From: Cercospora beticola
Lineage: Eukaryota > Ascomycota > Dothideomycetes > Mycosphaerellales > Mycosphaerellaceae
Direction: 5' to 3'
DNA: 64,000 nt
Assembly (NCBI RefSeq): GCF_033473495.1
Contig: NC_088940.1
Location: 310,001-374,000, forward strand
Positions within the stretch are counted from its first letter, which is position 1. Every line of letters starts with the position of its first letter. Under the pieces are notes generated by a model. That model had not been told where the DNA came from and did no database searches. It saw only the letters and a program-made list of their open reading frames with translations. A program made the translations under genes and the position numbers. Positions 24,630 to 38,400 of the stretch are shown here, piece after piece.

Positions 24630-26158
24630 ATGTCCCAAGATCTCAGCGCAGCTGGTGGTAAGCTTTTGTTTGTCCAGCGAATTTCATCGTTACTGATCCG
24701 GCCTCAGGCTCACACGACATTGTCTCGTTCAGCAATGGCGACAAGACCAACCCGTACAATTGGTCGACGGCCAAGAAGATCGGTATCATCGCTATCGGTA
24801 GCTTGATCGGCTTGAATAGTACCATTGCAAGCTCCCTTCCTAGTTTGGCCTCGCCGCAGCTGCGACAGCACTTCAACGTCGCCAGCCAGGAACAGCTTGT
24901 GCTACCAAACTCCGTCTACCTCATCGGCTATGTGGTAGGCCCGACAATCTGGGCCCCTATTTCAGAGTCTTATGGACGACGATGGATCATCATCACCACC
25001 TTCATAGCATACACTGTTTTCATGCTGGCCTGCGCCCTGGCCCCCAATTGGGCAGCCTTCATCATCTTTCGTTTCTTGACAGGGCTATTCGGCGCTACAC
25101 CGATATCGCTCACTGGAGGACTCTTCGCAGATGTCCTTGACAATCCGGTCTGGCGGGGGCGGTCCATTGCTTGGTTCATGGTGGTAGCTTCATTTGGACC
25201 CGCGGCTGGGCCTATTCCATCTGGATATCTTGCTGAGATCAGCTGGCGGTGGCCATTCTGGTTCGGACTTATCCTCGCTGGTGTCACCATACCACCTGTG
25301 CTTCTCTTACCAGAGACCTTCGCACCCGCCTTGCTCATGTCGAAAGCCCGACGAGTACGGAAAACTCAACCTGGCGTCAAAGTCTACGCGCCTCTAGAGC
25401 TGAAACACACGACACCACGACAATTGATCACACAAGTGCTGGGCAGGCCACTACGAATGATTGTTGCAGAGCCAATCGTGAGCGCATGCTGCCTCTATCT
25501 CTCCTTGATATATGGTATCATCTTTATGCTTTTCCAAGCATACTCGGTCATCTTTCAGCCTATCTACAACTTTGGACAAGGAGAAGTGGGGTTGGCCTTC
25601 ATTCCGATGTGCATCGGCATCATCGCGGCAATCCCTCCTTGTCTGTGGTACGATCATGTGCTGAAGCAGGCCAAAGAAAGACGCAAAGTCTGGGCTTCCA
25701 AAGAAGAATATCAACGTCTGCCACTCGGATGCTTCGGTGGGCCACTCATCACAATTGGTCTCTTCTGGACTGGATGGGCGGCAAGGCCTAATGTGCATTG
25801 GATTTTGCCTATGCTCGGTGGTGTTCCCTTCGGCATCGGATTTGTCCTCATCTTCATCGCTCTCTTCAATTACCTGGTAGATTCTTATAAGATCTACTCC
25901 GCCAGTGCGCTCGGTGCAACGAGCATCGCACGGAGTACCTTTGGAGTCGTGCTGCCTTTTGCGGCTCGGCCTATGTATGACGCGCTTGGCGTCGCGTGGG
26001 CTTGCAGTCTTCTGGGCTTCTTGAGTTTGCCCATGTGCTTGATTCCTTTCGCATTTATCAGGTATGGACCCCAGTTGAGAGAGAAGAGTCCAGTGTGCAA
26101 AGAACTGGCACAGGAGCAAGCAAAGAAGAATGCCGAGGCAGTTTCCAGGGAGAAATAA
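24630..26158 (+). CDS. MFS transporter, DHA1 multidrug/polyamine type (492 aa)
   Basis: Exon 1 is 24630-24657 and exon 2 is 24708-26158; the 50-base intron has GTAAGC, a CTGATC branch and TCAG. The spliced N-terminus reads MSQDLSAAGG then DPYNW-like KTNPYNWSTAKK, which is typical of fungal DHA1 proteins. ESYGRRWIII is motif A between helices 2 and 3, WRWPFWF lies after helix 5, and LPETFAPALL opens the cytosolic loop, followed by six further helices. These carriers export polyamines, drugs and metabolites. It ends 242 bases from the NRPS stop in a convergent arrangement, so it is a good candidate for product export or self-protection. Substrate is unknown. Confidence 0.93.
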
Positions 26159-26400
26159 CGCCCTCGAGTTGCGCATGTTTGTTGGAATTTCGAACGACCA
26201 GAGAGAATGAGGCCCAGCTCGGATCGCGCTCAGCCAAACATCGCATGGACCAGAGGGGTCCAAAAAGACAGCACGGCTTACAATTTACCTCGATCGAATG
26301 TCACGTTGACGCCCTCTGAAGCAAGGAAGCGTTCTTTGAGGATCGTTCTACCTCCTGAGTCTCTGCGCTGCATGATGCTGGAACTACCACGGTCCCCTAA

Positions 26401-29400
26401 CTACGCAACACATGTTGCAAGCAACTTCGCTACCTGTTCAACGATCGATCGGACCTCTTCCTCATTGTGCGTCACGCGATTGCCCTCGAAAGATAGCTCG
26501 AGCTTGTCAGATCCTGGCGTAGCATATATCTCGGGTCGACAGCGCGGAGGATGCGGTCTCTCGAATGCAGTAATGCGCACTCCAGCTTGGCCCAGGAATG
26601 GTAGCACGCCACCATCTCCTTGCTGAAACGCTGTCCTCCAGCCAAAATCGCAACACTCGGCAGGCCAAGATGTCGCCTGACGAATAATCTCTACCATGCC
26701 AGCTGCTTCGTGGCTTGCGTCCTCAATGAACTGCCGCTGCAGCCCCTGTGCAACACTCCAGAGGTCATCTCCGGATTGCACTCGATATCTTATGGGCTGT
26801 TCCACCAGACAAGGACCGACGGTCTCCTGAAGCTCTGCAGGAAGCAGCGCGCGGCCTATGACAAGGCGTCCGAAGATAACGTCCTGCGATTTGTATTGTT
26901 GTTCCAGCACAATCGCACATGCTGCATGGAAAATCGTGGCCAGTGGTATACCTCTACACGCCTTTAACGGTGGAAGTGGTATACTGATCTGGAACGACAA
27001 TGGATCTCCCGGCGCCAGAACAACATGATCCTGGTTGGTCTTTTCAGCGTGGAACTGTGCTGAGGCACCATATAGGCGATTCCGCCAGTATTCAAGGCTT
27101 GCAGTCTTGTTGTGCTCGCGGAAAGAAATAAGATCTCCAAACCCTGTCCGTGGTGCTGGCATGCTCTCACCAAGGTAGAACGCTGTCAAAGCCTGAAACA
27201 TTGATGCGCAGCTGTGGTCGTCGAATTGAGCGTGCGACATTCTGAAGATGAACTTCTGTTGTTGCAAAGGGCTCGTCACCACCATGAAGGCTACCAGAGT
27301 CTCACCCCACGTCTTCCGTCTCTTCAGGTCTCGCTCACAGACTTTTTGGACTTTGGCATTGATGTCCTCGTTCTCCGCTTTGGTAACCTCGAAGCGCATC
27401 CTCAAGTTGCTGAGCTGCACCTGCCACACTCTTCCTTCTAGTTCGATGAACACAGTCCGAAGAATGCCAAAGTGCTCGGTCAAGCGCTTGCAGGCCCATC
27501 GCAGACGAGCAACGTCAATGTCTCTTGGAAGATCGAGAAGGAAGTGTGGCAGGCGTCCAGGCGGAGTTTGCAAGGCCTCTCGTGCAGCGAGAGCTTGGAA
27601 GTCACTCGCAGGAAGCACGTCTTGTATATCATCCACATCCACCCCACCGCCGAGAAGGGGTTCCACGACGTCGTAAAGGAACTCCATATGCCCATTCGAA
27701 GCACTTGTTGGCAAGAGTGAGAAAGGCTTTCTCGGAGAGAACGATGCTGCCTTCAGCTCTGGCTCCACCTGGATCTCCTCAGCCACCTGCGCTAATTGAC
27801 TCAGTCGAGGGTTGCGAAAGATATCTGCAACAGTGAAAGAGATCCCAGCTTGTCTCGCCGCGGCGACTAGGCGCATCGCAGATATCGACTCGCCTCCAAT
27901 ACGCAGGAAACTGCTCTGAGACTTGATGCTCGAAGCCTCGATACCCAGAATCTGCGACCAGAGCTGCTGGATCCTTCGCTCCATGTCTGTGCTTGGCGAC
28001 TTCTGCGAGGACTTCCCTCCATGGAGTTGCATGCTGGCAAGGTCTTCGAGTCTTCGCTGGCCTCCTATCTGTCGAAGAGCTCGACGATCTATCTTGTCCG
28101 TGGTCGTCATTGGCATCTCATCAAGGACGATGTATGCTCCTGGAATCATGTATTGCGGCAGGACCTCCACGAGATCTTCTTCAACTTCTTCCAGGGCTCG
28201 AGTCAGGCGCAACGTCCGGTCGAGTCGATCATGCGAGGCCACGTCCTGGTCCGCTAGGGCCAGGAACACCGCGAGAATGGGTGCCTTACTGTTGCATGGC
28301 GTGATGATCTCTGCGGCGACGGATTTGCACAATGCCGTGTGCGCTCGCAGAAGTTTTTGCACGTGGTGCTCAACCTCGCTCAGCTCGATCCGCTGGCCTC
28401 GTAGCTTGACCATTTGATCCTTTCGACCAACGAATATGAGAGTGCCGTCCTCGGCGTTGTATCGAAGGAGATCACCAGTCTTGTAAACTCGGCTGGCATT
28501 GCCATTCCTTTCCGCGAGCCAGGCTGGACATGCTAGAAACGATGCATTTGTCGTCTCCTCGTCATTCCAGTAGCCCATGGCCACGGCTGGGCCTTCTATG
28601 ACCAATTCTCCCACGGCACCAATAGGAGCCAGTCGATCAACACGACCAGGCTCAACAAGCCAAGTCCTTGCACCGAATGACCGGCCGACATGCTTCGAAG
28701 GGCTTTCGCGCGTCAAGTCGATGAAGCACAGTGCTTGCGCACACTCTGCCGGGCCATAAATTCCCACGACGCTCTCTACCTGTCTCCACCGACTGATCTC
28801 AGTCGCAGGTATCGGCTCACCGCCCATCGCCAGTATTCTCAGTTCCGGTAAGGCCAGGGGATTCAGAGAACGGGCGACAGTAGGTGTGAAATATGAGTAG
28901 TTAGCTTTCAATCTGTTGAAGGCCCCAGGAATGTCGTTCTTGCGATCGCTCTCAGACGGGATGCAAAGACAGCCGCCGCAAATGAGGGTGTTGAGAAGAT
29001 TCGACCACGCCACATCAAAGCTGTAGGAGACGAAATCGAAGACGCGGGTCCCATGGCTCACTTTCAGGCGCTTCCTCTGATGTGTCGCTGCTGAAGCGAA
29101 GTTCTGATGGGTGGTGACAACCCCTTTCGGCACGCCAGTTGAGCCGGAGGTGAAGACTACGTACAGCATGTCGTGCGAACTGACTCTGGGAAGGGAGATG
29201 TCGCTAAGCGGCTGCAACTCGCGCAAATCCTGCCCAACGACTAACACAGTCGCGGTGTACAGCCTGTCAGCCATGGCTTGGTTGGCATTGGAACTAAGGA
29301 TGAATTTGGGCTCGATCCGAGCAATAATCGAGCGTAGTCGCCCTTCCGGCTGCGTGCAGTCAATAGAAACGCAAGCAGCGCCTGCTTTCATTGCTCCCAG

Positions 29401-32400
29401 AGCAGCCACTGGTTGCCACATGGACTTTTCGAAGCAAAGTGGGACGACACTGCCAGGCGCCACGCCGCAATGCAGCAGCTGCTTGGCCAGTTTGTTTGAC
29501 AGCGTGTCAAGCTCATGGTATGTCAGCTCGCCGTCCCATGCACAAAGCGCTTGGCTGTCGGGATACGTGGAAGCAGTGCTGGCAATCAAATCGTGCACGC
29601 ATGCAGGGGTCGCTGCTGGAGGTTCGGCGTTCCACTTCCACAGCGTCTCGATATCTCGTTCACTCAACGCACTGATGTCTTTGACCATGTCGACAGGTGA
29701 CGATGCACATATTTGACGCAAAATCCGCTCAAAGTGCGCGAGCAAAAGTTCTGCTTGTGCAGATCCGATCACTTTGGCATCGAAGTTGACCTCAATACGG
29801 AGATCTCCTGAACGGTTCAACTGTAACATGATCATAGCTGCGTGAGGGTTGAAGTGATTCAGGTCTCCATCATGCAACGAATGAGAGACGTGCTGGAATG
29901 GCCCATTCGTACACGTCAGTCCAGCCGCTTGATCCGAGTGTTGGATGACAAGCAAAGCGTTGAATTTGGCTCCAGAAGCGGCATCTTCGCTCGAGGATTG
30001 AATGTCAGACAGGTCCGTCTGCTCATATGGGGTCATCTCGATCGATTGGTTTTGCATCGCGGAGAGCAGTTTGTGCACAGTCGTGGTCGGTTCCAGTGGA
30101 ACCCGCACGGGTAGTGCAGCGATCAACGGCGCAATTATGTTCTCAATCCCGTCCACTGGAGCGTGGCGACCTGTACTGAGCACTCCGAACACCACGTCTT
30201 CAGAGTCGGTGTAACAGCCTGATAGGATTGCCCACGCTGCTCGTACGACGATAGCAGGGGTAACGTTTTGCTTCGGCCAGGTCAAGCCTGCGATACTGGC
30301 AGAGACAGTACTATTGGCTTGTGGTTGATACCCTTCATGAGGAAGATCGGGATAACTGGTCGCCTTGCAGCCTGAGAACTGCTTTCTCCAGTAGTCCCTG
30401 GACTTTTCTTTGCTTATCCCAAGGACATGCTGAATGAATCGCTGGAAAGGAGCGGGAGTAGTGTACTTGTCGGTCCGTTTGTATGCGCTGCTCACCTTGT
30501 CCAGCAATAGGGCAATGGACACCCCATCATATATGGCGTGATGCTGGATCAGGATGCACAGGATTCTGCTGGCTTTCGCGTCCTTCACGATAGCCAATCT
30601 CGTCAAACTTGTACCCAGCCCCATAGATTGGTTGTTATCACATTCCAGAAACGATTCGACGCTTTCGTGCTCGCTCCATTCCAGAGGAAGTCGCAACTGC
30701 GCTTGAACAAAACCTTCATCTTCGATAGCCACGACTCGGTTACGTAGAATCGGCGCCGCCACGTTACTCACTTGCTCCCATGCCTCTTGGAGTTGAGATA
30801 GGTCGACCTCGTCGGCTAGTTCGATTGGAATGCGCGCTATATAGTCTCCTGGCCGCTTTGAGGTGACAGCGAGAAGGGACTTCTGCACAGCCGTACAGGG
30901 ATAACCATCCTCCACGCTGTCGATGCTCACGCTGCACTGGCGGGAGATCTCACGTCGAATCTCATCACGCTTTCTAGGATGATTCAGAAGTGAAAACGGT
31001 TCGATGCTGGGTGCCTGTGCTCCTACATCCAGCGGCTCCATCGCATCTGCCATATCTTTCAGGCACGGCCTTGTCAATATCTGGGAAACTGCCAACGAAA
31101 AGCCCTGCCGACGGGCGGTCGTCATTAGTTGCATGGCCGAGATGGAGTCTCCGCCGACGCGGAAGTAGTTGCTGTCCTGCCCAATTGTTTCCAGAGAGAT
31201 GTGCAGTGTTTGTGACCACATATTCTGCAGTTTGCGTTCTCGGTCCGTTGCTGGAGGAGAAGCAATCGATTGAGTCGACGAAGCTGCAAGTTGGGCAACA
31301 TCTAAGTCGCTTCCAATCTCTCTCAGCTTCCTGCGATTGACTTTGCCTGAAGAGTTGAGTGGCATCGCCGACAGAGGTACGAATGTGGAGGGTATCATGT
31401 ACGACGGAAAACGCTCCCCCAACTCGCTACGGAGCTCCTCTAGCTGGCCTTGCAGCGTCTCCCAATTCAATTCCTGGACTTGCAGAAAGACCACAAGGAC
31501 AGGCCTCGCTAAGGCGGCGGGCGTGACGAGCTCTGCTGCGAGAAGCGGTGGCGTTGTTCTTCGAGCCAAGCCGTTGACGAGGTGCTGTTCAATTTCTCCC
31601 AATTCGAGTCTCCTGCCGTGGAGTTTGACTTGGTTGTCTCTTCGTCCTACAAAGATGATATTGCAGTCTGCTGGGTTATATTTGACCAGGTCGCCAGTGC
31701 GATAGACCCGCCCCTGCCTTCCCTGGGCACTTTCGCAACCTCTCGTGAGCCATAAAGGAGAGTCGACGAATGATGCACGTGTGCTTCCATCGTTACCAAA
31801 GTAGCCCTGCCCCACCAGGGGGCCTTCTAAGCACAGCTCACCGACAGTTCCTATTGGAGAAAGCCGATCGAAGTTGTCAGGATCCACAATCCAAGTTACC
31901 TGCCCGTTGCCTTTGCCAATCATGATGCTTCGCGGCACCGAACATGGCACCTTCCAGCTTGTCGCCCAGCAGGTTGTCTCCGATGGCCCGTATGCATATG
32001 TGAGATTGGTGCTAGCCGCCCATGGAGTGAGTTCCTCGCTATGCATCCTGTCTCCCACGATGATGGCGTTGCGAAGTGTGGGAACGGAAGCTGGGTCTAT
32101 CATTCTTGCAGTCGCGGGTGTGACGAGCAGATCAGTCACGCGGTACGACTGGAGACTTTCCAGCAGTCGATCTTGCTTCTCAGTCTCGGAAGGCACACAG
32201 AGCGTACCGCCGGCACAAAGAGTGTGTGTTAGACACCAGTGATGCGCGTCGAACGAGTATGCAGAAAAGTCGTACACCCGTGATGTGCCGCCAATTCGAT
32301 GACAGGACTTCTGCAGCGCCACTGCGTTGCTCATATTGCCGTGGGAGATCATGCAGCCTTTGGGCTCTCCAGTGCTACCGGAAGTGAAGATGATGTACAT

Positions 32401-35400
32401 TGTATCCTGCAGTGTGACGTGAGGTAGCTGAAGATCAGGGTTGTCATTCAGGTCATGGCAGGATACTGATTCCAACGCGGAGTCGACGCAGAGGACCTGC
32501 TCACAGAACTTCGAGCATAGTGGCTCATTTGAACTCGAGGTGATTATCAATTCGGGCTTGATCTGAACCATGATATTTCGCAAACGAGTTTCGGGCGAGT
32601 TAGGTTCCAGTATAAAGACCGCATGGCCAGCTTTGGCCACCGCAAGGAAGGCTACCGTGGTCCACATGGACTTTGCGAAGCAGATTGGAACAATCTGGTT
32701 GTCGGTGATCTTGAATTTCAGTATTCGCTGGGCGATCGAGGTTGAAAGTCTGTCCAGTTGCTCGTAGGTAAGGTCACCATCCCATGCAGAGATGGCGATG
32801 GCATTTGGCGTCGATTGAGCTACTCTTGATATCATTTCGTGTACGCACGTGTCTGCTGACGATTCAATGAGTTCATTCCAGCGCCATATCTGGTCCAGCT
32901 CCTGCTCCGTAGTCATGCTCAGCTCAGAAAGTCTCGCACTAGTGCTGGCTTCGCACAGCTCGCGAACAGCCTGCGAGAAATGACCGGCTAGGAGTGAAGT
33001 GGTGTCTTCGTCGATGATCCCGGAGTCGGTGCTCAACTGGAAGGACAGCCTCTGCTTGCCCAGCGTACAGATAGCCATGAGCGCGTGACTGTTGAACCTA
33101 TGGTATGAGTCCAGCGATTGGTGGTCCGAATCCTGGGCGATGAATAGTGTACTCTCAGCCATCTGCATGTTCTGCTCAGGCTGAATGACGAGCATAGACC
33201 TGTAGTCGCAAGCTTCACGCGCATACTCACTAATACTGGATATACGTGCTATACCAGTCTGCTCAAATGGTATCATCTCAAGAGCCTGACTTTGCACCGC
33301 CTGCAGAAAAGCGCCCACCTCAGTTCCCGGTCTCGCGAGGATCCTGACAGGCAATGCCGCAATCGTAGGACCACAAACACGGTCAATGCCATCAAGCGGT
33401 GCCTGACGGCCGGACACAATCGTTCCGAAGACAACATCGTGGGAGCTGGAGTACCTTGAGCACACCAGCGCCCAAGCGGCTCGAACGATGGTCGAAGGTA
33501 GAATGTCACCTTTGCCCCATGTCAACCCTTCGACAGATTGCGTGAGCAACGAGTCAGGCCGAGGCATTTGATTATGCGAAAACGAGGGAAAGTGCTGCAC
33601 ATCCAGACCTTCAAATTGAGCACTCCAGAAATCACGCTCGGCGTCCGGATCACGAGACATAGTGTCGTTCACGAACCGCCGGAACGGAAGTAGCAGAGGC
33701 AGCGCTTGCTGATCGTAAAATGCCCCGAGTGCCTCACGAATCAGAGTGTTGGTGATGCCATCATAAGCTGCGTGGTGTATTGTTAAGGCGAAGATCCAGT
33801 TCGATTTGTCTTGGTCAGTTACGAGTCCGTATCTGGCAAGTGAAGCCCCCACAAAGATTGGCGTTTGCTGCACCTCGCGGGCAAATTCGGACAAAGTACT
33901 TGCAGTCGACCATGGGGCCGCATCACGCCCGACTATCTGGACCAAGCCTTCACCGGGAATGTGGGTAATTCGTGTCCTCAAAATGGGTATCGCCTGAACG
34001 ACAGCCTCCCAGGCAGCGCGAAATCGAAGAAGGTCCACTGACGGCGCTAGTTGGAGAGTGTCGTTTCCGACATAGTCTCCTGGTCGCCGCTCGGAGAGCG
34101 CGACCAGACTTTCCTGCAGCGGTGTGCATGGATACAGATCTTCGATATTGTCTACGTCAAGGCCGCACAAAGATGCGGCTTGCTCACGAAGGCGGTCGGG
34201 TTGCTGAGGCGTACTTGAGTTTCCAAAAGTGTCATCTTGCCTTTCACGCGTTTTGACAGGGTCATACTGCACCCGCGCAACGGTCTTGATTTTAATCGAT
34301 CCGCCGTGATAATACTCTTGAGCTTCTGGCTGCTGACTCCAGAAGGAATGGAGCTCTTCAGCCGACACTGCGGCAACTTCGCCCAGATCTCTCTCAGGGC
34401 GCTCACACATGTCTTGAAGAGTGCGGTCGAATGTGTGCATTATCATTTGGACCTGAGACTCAGTCAGGACGCGATCGTCAAAGCTCACGACTAGGCGAAT
34501 GCCATCAGTGCTCAGCCAGCATGACACCATGAGCGCGTGGGCATTGAAAGGGTCAGTGCCCAGGGTGGCCAACGTGGCTCCAAAGCTACGAGCTTTGAAT
34601 ATGGGATTGTCTGACTGCAGTGTTTTGCCAGTTGAGGCGGGATGTACGACTAGCAGTGTCTGAAACAAATCTTGAGGATTAGATTTGCTTGCTGAGCTGG
34701 CAATGTTGTGGATCCCGTACTGTTGGTGAGGCAACGCATCCAGGTCTTGCTGTCGAAGTCGAATCTGGAGGGCCGCGATGCTTTCTTTCCAATCGACAGA
34801 AACCGGGATGGGAACTGTGCAGACGGTTGGCCCAGCACAGTTCTCTACTCCGGGCAGATCAACTTGTCTTCCGCTCAGGACCGTACCAAAACATACTGCA
34901 TCAGTCATCGAGAAGCGTGCCGCAAGTACGGTCCAGGCGGACTGAATTACGATTGAAGGTGTACTGCCCTCGCGTGGCCAGCGCACAGCAATATCGCGGG
35001 CACATTCACGGTTAGCGCGTGGCTCGTTGATTTCTGGTGGTAGCTGTGGAAATGGTTGACATTCGATAGTGGCGAATCTACGTCTCCAGAACTCTTTGGA
35101 ATCATCGACTGGGACACGCAATGTATGCCGCACAAAGACTTCAAAGGACATTGTGCTTTGTCCTGCTCTCGAGAAGTACTTTGCCTCAAGCTTGCTGAGG
35201 AGCATGGAAAGGAAAGTGCCATCGTATATGCTGTGATGAATCGTGAGAACGAAGGAACGATCGATTAAGGCTGCGCGGCAAAGGTCGTCTCCCAAGGACA
35301 TGTGCTGTCGCTCGTCTGCCTGAAGGTATTTCTCAACATCTGAGCCGTGCTGCATAGGTAGGTTTTGTAAGACAACTTGCACCAGTCCCGCCCCGGGGAG

Positions 35401-38400
35401 GTCAACGATGCGGGTTCTGAGTATACAAAAGTCTTCTACGGTTTCGAGCCAGGCGCGTTGAAATCGCAAGGAGTCGATGTCGTCTTGCAGTTGCAACACA
35501 CTTCTAGACACGTACTGTCCCGGATTTCGTGCAGTGAGCGCTAGCAGTCCCTGTTGCAGCGCCGTACATGGATACATGTTCATGACTCTGGCAGGTGCTA
35601 CATTACACAGCCGAGCTGCAGCACTAATTGCAGTGGCGATGTCCTTAGTGTCCAGCAGAGAAAACGTCGGAACTACCTCAAACGTGCGATGATCGCTGGT
35701 AATTGCTCTGGCGGCCATGTCGCACAGAATGGGATGCTTAAAGACCTGTGCCGTACTAATACGGACATTTCTGCGGTCAGCCAGGGCGACCAAACGCATT
35801 GCGGCGACTGAGTCTCCTCCCAGGCGGAAGAAATGATCGTCACGTCGAATTCGAGCAAGATCAATCCCAAGCACAGGTGCCCATATTTCCGCTATAAGCT
35901 TCTCCAAATGCGATAGGGATTGCTCATCAATGGCTCCTGCGTCGGCAAGAATCAGTAGTTCTTCGCGACGAAGTTTGTTGGCGAAACGATGAAGCCTTCG
36001 TCTATCGACTTTTCCAGTCCTAGCGAGCGGGATCGTGTCAACCGGAATGAAGTATGTGGGGATCATGTACTCTGGGAGTAGACTGGCCAGATGACGCCGC
36101 AGCAGCGGGAACAGATGTGTGTCCCGTGTGCTGTCGAGACTCAGCTCATGTTGATCTCCACGCTGTCCGTTGCTGCATACAAAAAGTACCAGGTTTGCAG
36201 AGTTTGTGTCGGCGAAAGATGCCACATCTGCTACAATGCGAGCATCTGGTCGACCTGCAAAGAATGTTCGAGCCGCTTCCTCGACATCGGAAAGCTGTAT
36301 GCGTCTGCCGTGTATCTTAACCCATGTGTCGGTACCTCTACCCACGTAGACGAGGCTGCCTTTATCGTCGAACTTGACGTAGTCGCCTGTTCGGTAGCAC
36401 GAGCTCCATACGTCGCTGCGATCGGCCGTGATTTGTTCAACAGCTGTCAGCTTGGAGAAAGCACTATCATCCGCGTTACTGTCGATGTAGCCATCAGCAA
36501 CTATCGGACCTTCAATGCAGAGCTCCCCTACAGTGCCAATGGGTGCCAGCTTCCAAGAGTCGTGAACATCGACGACCCATGTGCGTGCATACTTGCTTCG
36601 ACCTATGAGCCCGGTCGGCCAGTCGTGCTTGCCCAAAACGCCGCAAGTCGCTACGGACGCCTCAGCTGGGCCGTACCACACGATCACTCTCAGACCCGCG
36701 TCGATCCAATTGCGCGCGCAGGTTGGCGTCACCTTTTCGCCCGCGAGCACAATAGTTTGCAGAGCTGGCAGCTGCGCTGGATCGAGGAACGAAGCGACAG
36801 AAGGTGTCAGGCATACCCAATTTGCCTGCGCGCTGTCGATAGCGTGTGATAGCCTGTCCGAAAGCTCTGATTGACGGGGTACACAGACAGATCCTCCAGC
36901 ACACAGCGCTGCAAAGATCTCAACGATGCTCACGTCAAAATCGTAAGCCGCGAACTGCAGGATTCTGCTGTCATTGTTCAGTCCAAACAATTCGATAGCG
37001 GCCTGCACATTGCTGCTGAGCGTAAGATGGCTCCACAGCACAGCCTTCGCTGAGCTAGTTGTACCAGAAGTGAACACGACAACAGCTGGACTTGAGTGTG
37101 CGTACTGGAAATCTGCCAGAACGAGCTCATTCTCATCAACCTCGTTGGCCTCGTCAAGCAGATCTTCCACTAGCAAAACTTTGTGCGCACCGGCAAAAGA
37201 GCAGGACGTGACCACTTGCCGTGAACTGATTGCGACTGTGGAGTTGCACGTCTTTGCAATGTGTCGCGCTCTGTCCGCAGGTATAGAAAACGATACAGGT
37301 ACAGCAGTGGCTCCAGCGCGCAGCACCGCCAACATGGCAACAGCCAACCAAGAAGACTTTTCTAAGCAGAGAGGGATCATGCAGCCTTGAACGCCATGTT
37401 TTCGAAGTGATATCGCCAGCTGTGATGACAGACGCCAAAGGTCATCATACGTTAGCCTTGAATCGTGAGCATCTATAGCGAGACGAGACGACTGAGCCTC
37501 AATCTTGCGGCGGATCAGGTGGACAACGGGTTCGTAAGGAAGTGGCATCGTGGCGCCGCTCCATGCCAGTGCTTGCTGAACGTCTGAAGTACTCGCGTAC
37601 GACAGAGTTCGCAGCTTGCAACTTTGCTGTTCTGCAGTGCAGAATAGATGAAGCAGGTGTTCAAGCTGCTCCACAAAGCGCTTGCACTCATTTCTGCTAA
37701 CAGACGCTGTGTCAAAGCTGACATCTAGAGAAAGCTCGGACTCTGCAGGGGTCGCGACCATCATCATGCCGTACGAGTTGAACGGATCGAGAGTCTTATC
37801 CGAATTTGCACCAAATGTCGTCGAAAAGAGACTGCTCTCATCGTTGCCTGCCGGCTGATCCATGTCTTGCTGCACGACTAGTAGCAGATTGAAGAGACGC
37901 GAATCGCTTGCAAAAGAAGCTCCAAGTGCATTCTTGATGTTCTGGAGGCCGTACTGCTCATATTCGTGCATCTCGATCATTTGCTCTTGTATCTGCATCT
38001 GCAGGTCGCGAAGCGTCTGATCCCAATCTAGATTGACGCGCACTGGTACAACTGCGAACGTGGGTCCTGCAACCAATTCTATGTCAGGTACACATGCTTG
38101 TCGTCCACTAATAGTCGCTCCGAAAACAACCTCGTCCGAATTCGTGTACTTGGCTACAAGTAGCGCCAGGGCAGCGCGAATTATGGAGGAGGGTGTTACA
38201 CCCGTCGGTGGCCGCTGTAGATTGGTGATGGTAACATGTAAGTCTTCCTTTGCTCCTTTCATATCGTTCACGGGTGGGAAGCATACGAGCTGACAGTCGC
38301 GGAGCTGCTCATCCCAATACTTTGTAGTGCGTAGCTGTTCGATTTGCTCCAGCGCGAAACGCACGAATGGCTGGAAACGCGCCAGGCGAGGCGGAGCGGA

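Noticed and set aside
25451..26263. 270-codon minus-strand frame
   Set aside because: It is antisense to the MFS gene and has no recognisable domain.
33000..34300. C3 of the NRPS as an epimerase
   Set aside because: It keeps HHAAYDG and the N-terminal LYPCTPLQ motif of condensation domains, without epimerase-specific signatures, and it is not directly after a carrier.
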